A DNA stretch of 64,000 bases, taken from contig NZ_PGTX01000001.1 of NCBI RefSeq assembly GCF_002797575.1, forward strand, positions 62,001 to 126,000. The letters run 5' to 3'. The notes under the pieces are model-generated. The model made no database searches. It worked only from the letters and a program-made list of their open reading frames with translations, and was not told where the DNA came from. Positions 46,437 through 55,756 of this stretch are shown here, one piece after another; position 1 is the stretch's first letter, and the number at the start of each line of letters is the position of its first letter. The position numbers and the translations under genes were made by a program. Source of the stretch: Polynucleobacter brandtiae (GTDB lineage Bacteria; Pseudomonadota; Gammaproteobacteria; Burkholderiales; Burkholderiaceae).

Positions 46437-47969
46437 ATGAAAGAAATTATTGAGCAGCTAGCAGCAAAGCGCGAGTTAGCTCGCCTAGGTGGTGGGCAAA
46501 AACGGATTCAGGCTCAGCACTCTAAGGGCAAGCTCACGGCACGCGAACGCATTGAGTTACTGCTTGATGCTGGCACCTTTGAAGAGTGGGATATGTTCGT
46601 TGAGCATCGCTGCCATGACTTCGGTATGGATGATCAAACTATCCCTGGAGATGGTGTAGTTACTGGCTATGGCATGATTAATGGTCGCTTGGTCTTTGTT
46701 TTCTCGCAAGACTTTACGGTACTAGGCGGCTCTCTCTCTGAGGCCCATGCCGAGAAGATTTGCAAAATTATGGATCAGGCCCTAAAAGTAGGCGCCCCGG
46801 TCATTGGTTTAAATGATTCTGGAGGCGCGCGTATTCAAGAGGGTGTCGCCTCTTTAGGTGGTTATGCGGAAATTTTCCAGCGTAACGTTACTGCGTCTGG
46901 TGTGATTCCACAGATCTCTCTCATTATGGGCCCCTGTGCCGGTGGCGCTGTGTATTCGCCTGCGTTGACTGACTTTATTTTTATGGTTAAAGATAGTTCG
47001 TATATGTTTGTTACGGGTCCTGAGGTAGTCAAGACGGTGACCCATGAAGAAGTGACTGCTGAGGAATTGGGGGGTGCTATTACCCATTCCACTGTATCTG
47101 GCGTTTGCGATTTAGCCTTTGATAATGATGTTGATGCCATCATGATGCTGCGTCGCTTTTTTAACTATTTGCCTTTATCGAATCGAGAGAAGCCGCCGAT
47201 GATTAAAGGGGCAATGCGATCTGTAGAACCTGATTTTTCTTTAGATACATTGGTTCCTAGCAACCCAAATCAGCCATACGATATGAAGGAATTAATCAAA
47301 AAAATAGTCGATGATGGCGAGTTTTTTGAACTTCAACCTGACTATGCGAAAAATATTCTGATTGGTTTTGCTCGCATTGAAGGACGATCGATTGGTATTG
47401 TTGCCAATCAGCCTTTGGTATTGGCTGGTTGTTTGGATATCAAGGCCTCTATTAAAGCTGCGCGTTTTGTCCGGTTTTGTGACGCTTTTAATATTCCGGT
47501 AATCACCTTGGTGGATGTTCCTGGATTTATGCCCGGTACTGCACAAGAGTACGGTGGCATCATTAAACATGGCGCTAAGTTACTGTATGCCTATGCTGAC
47601 TGCACCGTACCAAAGGTAACTTTAATTACACGTAAGGCTTATGGCGGTGCTTATGATGTGATGGCCTCAAAGCATTTACGAGGTGATGTGAATTTTGCTT
47701 GGCCTTCTGCGGAAATTGCAGTGATGGGCTCAAAAGGTGCTGTAGAGATTATTTTCCGAGAAGAAAAGACGGATCCTGCAAAAATTGCTGCCCGCGAGGC
47801 GGAGTACAAGGCAAAATTTGCCAATCCATTTGTGGCAGGTCGTCGTGGTTACATCGATGACGTGATCTTGCCTCACGAGACTCGCAAACGTATTGCCCGC
47901 TCTTTAGCCATGCTCAAAGATAAAGAATTATTAAATCCTGTGCGTAAGCACGGCAACATCCCCCTGTAA
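46437..47969 (+). CDS. pccB: Propionyl-CoA carboxylase beta subunit
   Basis: Carboxyltransferase subunit giving (S)-methylmalonyl-CoA from propionyl-CoA. The two crotonase-like halves show [33 protein letters not shown] and [16 protein letters not shown], then [28 protein letters not shown] and [16 protein letters not shown]. Length 510 is standard. AAGGA precedes the ATG by 6 nt. It lies between meaB and pccA in one operon. Confidence 0.96.
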   Translation: MKEIIEQLAAKRELARLGGGQKRIQAQHSKGKLTARERIELLLDAGTFEEWDMFVEHRCHDFGMDDQTIPGDGVVTGYGMINGRLVFVFSQDFTVLGGSLSEAHAEKICKIMDQALKVGAPVIGLNDSGGARIQEGVASLGGYAEIFQRNVTASGVIPQISLIMGPCAGGAVYSPALTDFIFMVKDSSYMFVTGPEVVKTVTHEEVTAEELGGAITHSTVSGVCDLAFDNDVDAIMMLRRFFNYLPLSNREKPPMIKGAMRSVEPDFSLDTLVPSNPNQPYDMKELIKKIVDDGEFFELQPDYAKNILIGFARIEGRSIGIVANQPLVLAGCLDIKASIKAARFVRFCDAFNIPVITLVDVPGFMPGTAQEYGGIIKHGAKLLYAYADCTVPKVTLITRKAYGGAYDVMASKHLRGDVNFAWPSAEIAVMGSKGAVEIIFREEKTDPAKIAAREAEYKAKFANPFVAGRRGYIDDVILPHETRKRIARSLAMLKDKELLNPVRKHGNIPL

Positions 47970-47982
47970 GGCGAGAGTAAAT

Positions 47983-50019
47983 ATGAAAACAAATATGTTT
48001 AAGAAAATACTCATAGCGAATCGCGGTGAAATTGCTTGCCGCGTAATCAAAACCGCCCAAAAAATGGGAATTAAAACGGTTGCCGTTTATTCAGAGGCGG
48101 ATAAAGAAGCGCTGCATGTTCAAATGGCAGATGAATCTGTCTGCATTGGCCCAGCGCCTTCGCGTGAATCCTATCTTGTAATGGATCGAATCATTCGAGC
48201 CTGCAAAGACACGGGTGCCCAAGCGGTGCATCCTGGTTATGGATTTCTTTCTGAGAACGAAGAGTTTGCCCGCCGTTGTGAGGAAGAGGGCATTGTATTT
48301 ATAGGACCCAAACATCAGTCGATTGCTGCAATGGGCGATAAGATTGCTTCTAAGAAATTAGCCCTTGCAGCTAAAGTCAATACGATTCCTGGTTTTAATG
48401 AAGCAATCGCAAGCACCGAAGAGGCGGTGAAGATCGCTCAAGATATTGGCTACCCTGTCATGATTAAAGCATCGGCGGGTGGTGGTGGTAAGGGGCTACG
48501 CGTTGCTGCAAATGACAAGGAGGCAGCTGAAGGCTTCGTTGCTTGTAAAACAGAAGCAATGAACAGTTTTGGCGATGACCGAATTTTTATTGAAAAGTTT
48601 GTTGAGGGGCCGCGTCATATTGAAATTCAGGTGCTAGGCGATGCCCATGGAAATGTAGTCTACCTAGGTGAGCGAGATTGCTCAATTCAACGTCGTCATC
48701 AAAAGGTGATTGAAGAAGCGCCTTCTCCTTTTATTGATCCAGTAACTCGCAAAGCCATGGGTGAGCAGGCTGTCGCTTTGGCGCAAGCGGTTAATTATCA
48801 ATCTGCCGGTACAGTCGAGTTTGTTGTCGGAAAGGATAAGTCTTTCTACTTTCTGGAGATGAATACTCGCTTGCAAGTAGAGCACCCTGTTACCGAAAAT
48901 ATTACTGGACTCGATTTAGTAGAGCAAATGATTCGGGTAGCCGCTGGTGAAAAGTTAGCATTTAAGCAGGAAGATATTAAGCTCAATGGCTGGTCTATGG
49001 AGTGTCGCATCAATGCTGATGATCCATTTCGAAACTTTTTGCCCTCCACAGGCCGCTTAGTCAAGTATCAACCACCTCAAGAGGGAAATGGCGTCAGAGT
49101 GGACACTGGTGTCTACGAAGGTGGAGAAATTCCGATGTATTACGACTCCATGATTGCAAAGTTAATTGTGCATGGGAAAGATCGTACTGAAGCGATTGAA
49201 AAAATGCGTGCAGCCCTCAATGATTTTGTGATTCGGGGAATTCATTCCAATATTCCTTTTCAGGCCGCACTGCTTCAGCATCCCCGTTTTGTATCAGGAG
49301 ATTTCACGACAGGCTTTATTGCGGAAGAATATCCCGATGGTTTTAAATTAGATTCAGTGCAGCCAGCAGACCCTAAACTGCTTGCTGCTCTAGCTGCTTT
49401 TATTCGCTATCGTTATTTAGAGCACATTCAAATGATTGATGGTCAACTGGCCGGTCATGAAATGCTGATTGCGAAAAAGTTTGTCGTTGTGACAGGTACC
49501 CGCGTTGGCTCAAATGAGACGATGCAAGAGATAGCGATGCGAGTAGAGCTTAAGGAAGGTATTTACTCGGTCTATATTGAAGAGGCCCATGATATTAGTC
49601 GTTATGACATCGTGAGTCATTGGCGCCCGGGTCAGCTTTGCCTGCGTGCAACAATTAATGGAACTCAGCAAATCACTGCGCAAGTTGAGCGGCGCGGTGT
49701 GAAGTATCACCTTGTCTTAGATGGTGCTCATTTTGAATGTATGGTGTTAAGTTCACTTGGTGCGGAGCTTCAACGCCGTATGCCAGTCAAACTTCCTCCG
49801 GATACCTCAAAGTTAATTATGTCGCCTATGCCAGGCTTGCTCACGAATATTTCTGTTCAAGTTGGTGAAGCAGTGATTGCCGGTCAAAAGTTAGCTGCTA
49901 TTGAAGCGATGAAGATGGAGAATGTATTGTTAGCAGCCCAAGATGGTGTTGTGGTAGAAATCTGCGCTACTGTTGGTGAGAGTTTGGCCGTCGATCAATT
50001 GATCATTCGCTTGGAGTAG
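47983..50019 (+). CDS. pccA: Propionyl-CoA carboxylase alpha subunit (biotin carboxylase/BCCP)
   Basis: Biotin-carrying subunit. The biotin carboxylase domain (about residues 5-450) starts FKKILIANRGEIACRVI and contains HPGYGFLSEN, KASAGGGGKGLR and EMNTRLQVEHPVTE. A BT domain follows (about 500-600), then a biotinyl domain with EAMKMEN, whose Lys carries biotin. Length 678. ATG 47983 is closer to the Shine-Dalgarno-like GGCGAGAG; ATG 47995 starts at the conserved FKKIL and is possible. Confidence 0.95.
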   Translation: MKTNMFKKILIANRGEIACRVIKTAQKMGIKTVAVYSEADKEALHVQMADESVCIGPAPSRESYLVMDRIIRACKDTGAQAVHPGYGFLSENEEFARRCEEEGIVFIGPKHQSIAAMGDKIASKKLALAAKVNTIPGFNEAIASTEEAVKIAQDIGYPVMIKASAGGGGKGLRVAANDKEAAEGFVACKTEAMNSFGDDRIFIEKFVEGPRHIEIQVLGDAHGNVVYLGERDCSIQRRHQKVIEEAPSPFIDPVTRKAMGEQAVALAQAVNYQSAGTVEFVVGKDKSFYFLEMNTRLQVEHPVTENITGLDLVEQMIRVAAGEKLAFKQEDIKLNGWSMECRINADDPFRNFLPSTGRLVKYQPPQEGNGVRVDTGVYEGGEIPMYYDSMIAKLIVHGKDRTEAIEKMRAALNDFVIRGIHSNIPFQAALLQHPRFVSGDFTTGFIAEEYPDGFKLDSVQPADPKLLAALAAFIRYRYLEHIQMIDGQLAGHEMLIAKKFVVVTGTRVGSNETMQEIAMRVELKEGIYSVYIEEAHDISRYDIVSHWRPGQLCLRATINGTQQITAQVERRGVKYHLVLDGAHFECMVLSSLGAELQRRMPVKLPPDTSKLIMSPMPGLLTNISVQVGEAVIAGQKLAAIEAMKMENVLLAAQDGVVVEICATVGESLAVDQLIIRLE

Positions 50020-50026
50020 ATAAAAA

Positions 50027-50491
50027 ATGACTAAGCCATTTAAGATATTGGGTATTCAGCAGATCGCTATTGGCGGTGAGCATAAAACTCGCTTGCGTAA
50101 GTTATGGGTCGATTTATTGGGCTTTGAATATAAAAGTACCTTTGTATCAGAGCGTGAAAACGTAGATGAAGATATATGCGCAATTGGCCAAGGCATTTAT
50201 GAAATTGAGGTAGATCTCATGCAGCCATTGGACGTCGATAAAAAACCTGCAGTGCATCAAACCCCTTTAAACCACATCGGCCTTTGGGTTGATGACCTTC
50301 CTAAAGCAGTTGAGTGGTTATCGGCACAAGGTCTACGCTTTGCTCCTGGCGGCATCCGTAAGGGGGCTGCAGGGCATGATATTACCTTTGTGCACCCTAA
50401 AGGGAATGCAGAGTTTCCCTTATGCGGGGAGGGCGTATTGATTGAGTTAGTACAGGCAACACCCGATATCATTCAGGGGTTGGGTTCGTAG
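50027..50491 (+). CDS. VOC-family protein, methylmalonyl-CoA epimerase-like
   Basis: A glyoxalase-fold (VOC) protein of 154 residues, 7 bp after pccA. By context it would epimerise (S)- to (R)-methylmalonyl-CoA between PccAB and the mutase. Metal-ligand positions read IQQIAIGG (Gln where epimerases usually have His), NHIGLWVDD (His) and LIELVQA (Glu). The first-ligand change could mean a divergent epimerase or another lyase of the fold, so no gene symbol is given. Confidence 0.75.
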   Translation: MTKPFKILGIQQIAIGGEHKTRLRKLWVDLLGFEYKSTFVSERENVDEDICAIGQGIYEIEVDLMQPLDVDKKPAVHQTPLNHIGLWVDDLPKAVEWLSAQGLRFAPGGIRKGAAGHDITFVHPKGNAEFPLCGEGVLIELVQATPDIIQGLGS

Positions 50492-50541
50492 CCTCAACCC
50501 CCCTAATAGCAATAAGAAAAAAAGAAAAAAGAGAAGCGCAG

Positions 50542-51282
50542 TTGACCCGAATTTTAGCGATTGATACTTCATCTGCCTGGTGTTCTGTGGCTTTATCTAT
50601 GGATGATGCCCCAAACCTGGTTCGTCATCAAAAAGTCTCAGCTGGCGCTAGCCAATTCCTTTTGCCGTGGATAGACGGGCTTCTGATGGAGGCTAATATC
50701 AAACTGGCATCTCTGGACGCAATCGCTGTTGGGGTGGGTCCTGGTGCCTTTACCGGTGTTAGATTGGGGGTTGCTGCTGTCCAAGGTTTAGCATTTGCTG
50801 CTGGTCTGCCTGTAATTCCGGTTGCTAGTTTGGATGCAATTGCCGCTCAATTGCTCTTAAAGCCCACATTTTTGCAAGTCGCCCCCTCAACCTTTCTCAT
50901 TGCCATGGATGCCAGAATGGGCGAAGCCTATTGGGCTAAATATCGCGTCTTACGGGGCCAATCGCTAGCGTGGGCCGAGCGTATCGGAGAAATTCAGTTA
51001 TCCGCTCCCGAGGCAGTTGATTTGGATGGTGTTCAATACATAGCTGGAAGTGCTATCGGAGAATTTGGTGATCGTCTATTGGCTTCTCAAAGTACATTCT
51101 TGCAAGGAAAAACTTTCTTGGATAGTCATTTAGATGCAGAAATCGGTATTGAGTCACTTGGCGTTTTAATCTGCGCCCAGAAGTTATGGGCTCAAGGGCT
51201 GCACCAAGATGTGCGCTTATTAGAGCCGCTCTATGTGCGTAATAAGGTGGCATATACGGCTGCAGAGCGAGCATTACAATGA
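50542..51282 (+). CDS. tsaB: tRNA threonylcarbamoyladenosine synthesis protein TsaB
   Basis: Partner of TsaD in making t6A37 of ANN-reading tRNAs. The ASKHA-fold start ILAIDTSSAWCSVAL (residues 4-18) and GVGPGAFTGVRLGVAAVQGLAFA are the TsaB hallmarks. Length 246. The start is TTG, directly before the conserved TRILAIDTS; no in-frame ATG is nearer. It overlaps rimI by 4 nt. Confidence 0.94.
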   Translation: MTRILAIDTSSAWCSVALSMDDAPNLVRHQKVSAGASQFLLPWIDGLLMEANIKLASLDAIAVGVGPGAFTGVRLGVAAVQGLAFAAGLPVIPVASLDAIAAQLLLKPTFLQVAPSTFLIAMDARMGEAYWAKYRVLRGQSLAWAERIGEIQLSAPEAVDLDGVQYIAGSAIGEFGDRLLASQSTFLQGKTFLDSHLDAEIGIESLGVLICAQKLWAQGLHQDVRLLEPLYVRNKVAYTAAERALQ

Positions 51283-51794
51283 ATGAAGGTATTGCTGAGC
51301 TATCGTTTATGCCGATGGTTTCTGCTGATCTAGGGGCAGTTCTTGCGATTGAATCTGTGTCACATTTACACCCTTGGACCAGGGGAAATTTTTCTGACTC
51401 TCTTGCTGCTGGGCATTGGGCTTATTGTGTTCGCCCCCAAATCGAAGATCCTGTGAAGGGTAGTTATTTAGACCCAGACATTCTCTGGGCTTACTGCATT
51501 CTGTTTCCCGCGGTTGATGAATTACATTTATTAAATATTACTGTAGCTCCAAAGCTGCGTAATCTGGGTATCGGCGTCAAAATGATGGGCGCTATTGAGG
51601 GGGTAGCAGTACAGCAAAAGATGCCCCGCATCATTTTGGAAGTCAGGCCCAGCAATGTTTCGGCACTCAAGCTCTATGATCGTTTAGCTTATGAGCAGAT
51701 TGGCTTACGAAAAAATTACTATCCGGCTGATTCTTTAACCGGATCACGGGAAGATGCTCTGGTTATGGCTAAATCGATTAAGCTAGGGGAATGA
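51279..51794 (+). CDS. rimI: Ribosomal protein bS18 alanine N-acetyltransferase
   Basis: GNAT acetyltransferase. The acetyl-CoA motif lies in LLNITVAPKLRNLGIGVKMM, followed by LEVRPSNVSALKLYDRLAYEQIGLRKNYY, the RimI pattern. Length 171, slightly long owing to an insertion in the first half. ATGA overlap with tsaB and again with the next gene. The tsaB-rimI pairing is common. Confidence 0.93.
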   Translation: MNEGIAELSFMPMVSADLGAVLAIESVSHLHPWTRGNFSDSLAAGHWAYCVRPQIEDPVKGSYLDPDILWAYCILFPAVDELHLLNITVAPKLRNLGIGVKMMGAIEGVAVQQKMPRIILEVRPSNVSALKLYDRLAYEQIGLRKNYYPADSLTGSREDALVMAKSIKLGE

Positions 51795-52330
51795 ATATGC
51801 ATTCCAACACAGCCTTCCTAAAAGAAATGGGTATTACCGAATGGACTTCGCGTGATACAAAAGCTGACATGACATCCGAGGCTCCTGAAATTGCCAAAGC
51901 CATCACTGCACCACCAGCCTCAGCCATAGCCATCGATCGGTCCCCGGCGGCTTTATGGTGGTTTTTTGGTAATCCACCGCAAGGCGATACTGAGTTACTG
52001 TTTCAGGGCATTGTTCGTGCTTTGGGCTTATCTCCACAAGAATGGCTTTGGAAAAATCCAAGTGATGCAGTAGAGGTTGAGGCATTAATGCAAACCGGTA
52101 TTCCGATGGTTGCTTTGGCTTTTGGTGGCTCAGTGGCACAAAAATTGTCTGGTGAGCGAGATGCGTTGCCACAGCTGCGTGAGACAGTACTGGCATTTAT
52201 GGAAGAGGGGGCCCAAGAGCTACCCTTGATAGCGACTTTTGAATTAAATCACCTTGTTTCGAGACCAAAAGATAAGGCATTATTTTGGCAGGATGTATTG
52301 CTTGCCAAATCAGTTCTACAAAATACTTAG
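51791..52330 (+). CDS. HolD-like (DNA polymerase III psi) or UDG-fold protein
   Basis: A 179-residue protein. LKEMGITEWTSRD near the start resembles the chi-binding N-terminus of psi (LGITQW). WWFFGNPPQGDTELLFQGIVRALGLSPQEW and the ending FELNHLVSRPKDKALFWQDVL follow the small UDG-like fold of psi. It lacks catalytic motifs of an active uracil-DNA glycosylase. rimI next to holD is a known order in enterobacteria. I therefore favour psi, with a glycosylase relative as the alternative. ATG overlaps rimI by 4 nt, and its 3' end overlaps the convergent lplT by 4 bp. Confidence 0.6.
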   Translation: MNMHSNTAFLKEMGITEWTSRDTKADMTSEAPEIAKAITAPPASAIAIDRSPAALWWFFGNPPQGDTELLFQGIVRALGLSPQEWLWKNPSDAVEVEALMQTGIPMVALAFGGSVAQKLSGERDALPQLRETVLAFMEEGAQELPLIATFELNHLVSRPKDKALFWQDVLLAKSVLQNT

Positions 52331-53646
52331 TGTTTATGTTCGCCAATCAGATGCATTGAGTCACGCTCAGCCTGATTTGCTTTGTGTCTTTTGATGACAA
52401 GCCACATGATGATGCTGACAAACACGCCAAAACCAATAATCACATACTGAATGGGAATATCAAGCCAGATTAAACCTGAATACAGTAGGAGCATGATCAG
52501 AACGGATATATTTTCATTGAAGTTCTGAACTGCAATCGAGTGGCCAGCAGACATCAGGACGTGTCCACGATGCTGTAGTAGGGCATTCATAGGCACTACA
52601 AAATACCCGGCTAACCAGCCAACTAAAATAAGTAAAAAGTAGGCGGGTACTAGATTGAGGGAAACCTCAAGTTTGCCGATGCTGAACAGCGCAACATTAG
52701 GCAACATGTCTGAGTTATAAATGGCCATGACACAAACAACTAGGCCCATTGCGATGCCATAAGGCAGCACCTTTAAGGAGCTACGCAAGGGAATACGCCA
52801 TGCAGCCCAGACAGCCCCGCCAGCAACCCCAAATGCAGAGATAGCCTGCAGAATTGCGCCTTGAGATAGCGTCATATGCAGTGCGACTTGTGCCCACTTG
52901 ATGACGATGAACTGCAGTGTTGCACCAGCACCCCAGAATAACGTAGTGACCGCCAGTGAAATCTGACCAAGACGATCATCCCACAAGGTTCTGAAACAAA
53001 TAGAAAAATCTTTAATAAGCTCGATTGGATTTGTTTTTTGAGAAACGTAGCGAGCACCCGTATCAGGAATGCGTAAGTTAATTAATGCAGCTATGACATA
53101 AATTATCATAATGATAAGAATGGCTGATTCTGAAGCGGTATCAATACCGGTTTCTAGTAAAGGGATATCAAAGCTCAGTAGACTTTGCGAGACCGAGGCG
53201 CTGATTAACACGCCCCCAAGGACTGTGCCTAGGATGATTGAACCTACCGTGAGACCCTCAATCCAGCCGTTGGCCGCTACCAATTTTTCTGGGGGTAATA
53301 ATTCAGTCAAAATGCCATACTTAGCAGGAGAATAGGCCGCTGCGCCTAAACCCACTATGGCATAAGCGAGCAAAGGATGGCTGCCAAAGAGCATTACTAC
53401 GCAGCCTACAAACTTAATAGTATTGGTGATGAACATGACATTGCCCTTGGGGCGGGAGTCTGCAAAGGCCCCCACAAAAGCAGCCAGTACTACATACGAG
53501 AGAACAAAGAATAATTTGAGTAAAGGTGTCATCCAAGCCGGAGCTTCTAGCTGGACCAATAGGGCTATAGCCGCAATGAGCAATGCATTGTCGGCAAGCG
53601 ACGAAAAAAATTGCGCCGCCATAATGGTGTAAAAACTACGGTTCAT
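52327..53646 (-). CDS. lplT: Lysophospholipid transporter LplT
   Basis: MFS-type inner-membrane protein of about 12 helices that flips lysophospholipids inward for re-acylation. The N-terminus NRSFYTIMAAQFFSSLADNALLIAAIALL and the motifs AFVGAFADSRPKG, YSPAKYGILTELLPPEKLVAANGWIEG are those of LplT. Length 439 is slightly over the E. coli protein. It is divergent from alr with 51 bp between starts. Confidence 0.93.
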   Translation of the reverse strand: MNRSFYTIMAAQFFSSLADNALLIAAIALLVQLEAPAWMTPLLKLFFVLSYVVLAAFVGAFADSRPKGNVMFITNTIKFVGCVVMLFGSHPLLAYAIVGLGAAAYSPAKYGILTELLPPEKLVAANGWIEGLTVGSIILGTVLGGVLISASVSQSLLSFDIPLLETGIDTASESAILIIMIIYVIAALINLRIPDTGARYVSQKTNPIELIKDFSICFRTLWDDRLGQISLAVTTLFWGAGATLQFIVIKWAQVALHMTLSQGAILQAISAFGVAGGAVWAAWRIPLRSSLKVLPYGIAMGLVVCVMAIYNSDMLPNVALFSIGKLEVSLNLVPAYFLLILVGWLAGYFVVPMNALLQHRGHVLMSAGHSIAVQNFNENISVLIMLLLYSGLIWLDIPIQYVIIGFGVFVSIIMWLVIKRHKANQAERDSMHLIGEHKH

Positions 53647-53697
53647 TCGTACAATCTAGTCATATGCGTCAATTAAAACATGAAAGGGAGGTTAGAT

Positions 53698-54819
53698 ATG
53701 GTGTCCATGGCTATTCCATCTATTAATAGACCAATTTCGGCAGTTATTGATACTAAAGCCTTCCGCCACAATTTAAACCGCATTCGGGAGTTGGCACCAG
53801 AATCTAAAGTCTGGTCTGTTATCAAAGCTAAGGGTTATGGGCACACCCTAGAGGCAGCCTTGCAGGGATTAGGGGCGACAGACGGCTTTGCATTACTCGA
53901 TATTGCTGATGCGCAATGGCTGAGAGACCATGATTGGAATGGGCGTATTTTGCTATTAGAGGGATTGTTTCATCAAGCCGAGCTTGAGCGGGCGGTTGCT
54001 TTAGGTTGCGATATGGTGGTTCATAGTGAAAAACAAGTGGCCTGGTTAGAGTCCTACGCCAACCATGCTGGGCATTCCATCAATATTTTTTTGAAGCTCA
54101 ATTCTGGAATGAATCGCCTGGGCTTTAGGCCGGAGCAATATCGCAATGCTTTTCATGTGCTGCATTCAGCGGGGTATCGCCTGCATCATATGACCCATTT
54201 TGCGAATGCTGACCAAGTAGATCGTTACCCCAGTGTTGGCGAGCAAGTAGATTGTTTTGAGCAAGCCATTCAGGGCTTAGAGGCGGCCACCTCTTTAGGT
54301 AATTCAGCAGCTATTTTGTGGCATCGAAATTACTTGGGTGACTGGATCCGCCCTGGAATCATGTTGTATGGAGTCTCGCCAACCGGTGTGTTTGCAGATA
54401 TTGTTCGATCTGATCTTCAGGCAGTAATGACGCTTAATAGTGAAATCATTGATATTCAGCATTTAAAAAAAGGTGAGCACGTAGGATATGGTGGTCGTTT
54501 TGAGGCGCCAGAAGATATGAAAATTGGTGTAATTGCCTGTGGTTATGCAGATGGCTATCCTAGGCAGGCCTCCGATGGAACGCCAGTTTGGGTGCAGAGT
54601 GCCGGTGGTGATGGCGGAGTCATCTGTCCAGTCGCTGGTCAAGTTTCAATGGACATGATTACCATCGACTTAAGAGGGGCTCCCCAGGCGATGATTGGTA
54701 GCAAGGTAGAGCTTTGGGGGAATGAAGTTCCGGTGGATGATGTCGCGCACATGAGTGGCACCATTGGCTATGAACTAATTTGCGCTCTTACTGCCAGGGT
54801 CCCTGTGGCTGTTACCTAA
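53698..54819 (+). CDS. alr: Alanine racemase
   Basis: PLP enzyme making D-alanine for peptidoglycan. The PLP-binding Lys43 lies in VIKAKGYGH. The second-half catalytic Tyr is in GYGGRF, and VAGQVSMDMITID is conserved. Length 373 from ATG 53698. An in-frame ATG at 53680 exists, but GGGAGG stands six bases before ATG 53698 and would be inside the longer frame, so the shorter form is chosen. Confidence 0.95.
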   Translation: MVSMAIPSINRPISAVIDTKAFRHNLNRIRELAPESKVWSVIKAKGYGHTLEAALQGLGATDGFALLDIADAQWLRDHDWNGRILLLEGLFHQAELERAVALGCDMVVHSEKQVAWLESYANHAGHSINIFLKLNSGMNRLGFRPEQYRNAFHVLHSAGYRLHHMTHFANADQVDRYPSVGEQVDCFEQAIQGLEAATSLGNSAAILWHRNYLGDWIRPGIMLYGVSPTGVFADIVRSDLQAVMTLNSEIIDIQHLKKGEHVGYGGRFEAPEDMKIGVIACGYADGYPRQASDGTPVWVQSAGGDGGVICPVAGQVSMDMITIDLRGAPQAMIGSKVELWGNEVPVDDVAHMSGTIGYELICALTARVPVAVT

Positions 54820-54842
54820 ATTCCGATAGCGAACACCAGCAC

Positions 54843-55667
54843 TTATTTATTCCAGATCTGCCACCACTTACGCTCTTTAATAACGCGTTGACCGGTCGTC
54901 ATCATTTGGCTATCAGGGAAATTAAGTTTGTAGACGCGCAAAGAATCATTGGCTAAATCTGTCATGCCTAATTTTTCATAAGACTTCACTAGGATATACA
55001 AAGCTTCCTCTACGGCAGGAGCTCTGTCATAGTCACGAATAACCAGTTGCGCGCGGTTCGCCGAGGCAAGGTAGGCGCCACGCTGAAAGTAGAAGCGAGC
55101 AACAATGACATCGGCTTCGGCCAAAGAGTTCACGATGTAGCGCATTCTGTCTAAAGAGTCAGGCGCATATTTACTATCGGGAAATCGTTCTACAACTACT
55201 TTGAATGATTCAAAAGCCTCTTTTGCTGCCTTTGGGTCACGCTCGCTTAAGTCTTGACCAGTAAATTTCCCGAGCCATCCTAAATCATCGTTGAAGCTAA
55301 TAATCCCCTTAAGGTAGTAGCCATAATCTAAATTGGGACTGCCTTGGTGCAACTTGATAAAACGATCAATAGCAATCTGAGCTAGAGCGGTTTCTTGTGC
55401 TTTCCAGTAGCAGTAAGCAGCGTTAATTTGTGCCTGCTGAGAGTAGGGGCCAAAAGGGAAGCGACCCTCTAACTTGTCAAAATATTTTCCACATTTAGCA
55501 AAATCACCGTCATTTAGCTTTTCATTTGCTTCGGAGTACAGTTTGGTTTCCGACCAAATATCAGTGTCATCTTTTTGGCCGTCACTACCAGCGCACCCAC
55601 TGAGTAGGAGACATGCTGAGACTGCAGCAATCAAAAGGGCGGATAGTGAAGCTCTGCGAATCGACAT
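54843..55667 (-). CDS. bamD: Outer membrane assembly lipoprotein BamD
   Basis: Essential TPR lipoprotein of the BAM complex that inserts beta-barrels. A signal peptide with lipobox LLSGC (Cys near residue 21) is followed by five TPR-like repeats: LYSEANEKLNDGDFAKCGKYFDKL, then FPFGPYSQQAQINAAYCYWK and further copies. The C-terminus ends near VIKERKWWQIW. ATG 55667 directly precedes the signal peptide; the frame runs back to 55763, which would add 32 residues with no signal-peptide character. It is divergent from rluD, a conserved arrangement. Confidence 0.95.
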   Translation of the reverse strand: MSIRRASLSALLIAAVSACLLLSGCAGSDGQKDDTDIWSETKLYSEANEKLNDGDFAKCGKYFDKLEGRFPFGPYSQQAQINAAYCYWKAQETALAQIAIDRFIKLHQGSPNLDYGYYLKGIISFNDDLGWLGKFTGQDLSERDPKAAKEAFESFKVVVERFPDSKYAPDSLDRMRYIVNSLAEADVIVARFYFQRGAYLASANRAQLVIRDYDRAPAVEEALYILVKSYEKLGMTDLANDSLRVYKLNFPDSQMMTTGQRVIKERKWWQIWNK

Positions 55668-55756
55668 TAATTTTCCAGTGGGCGCTTCAATAATCCCAGC
55701 AAGCCTTAAACTGGTAGTTGTATTTACTTCTGACATAACTAAAAGGCTCTCTAAGC

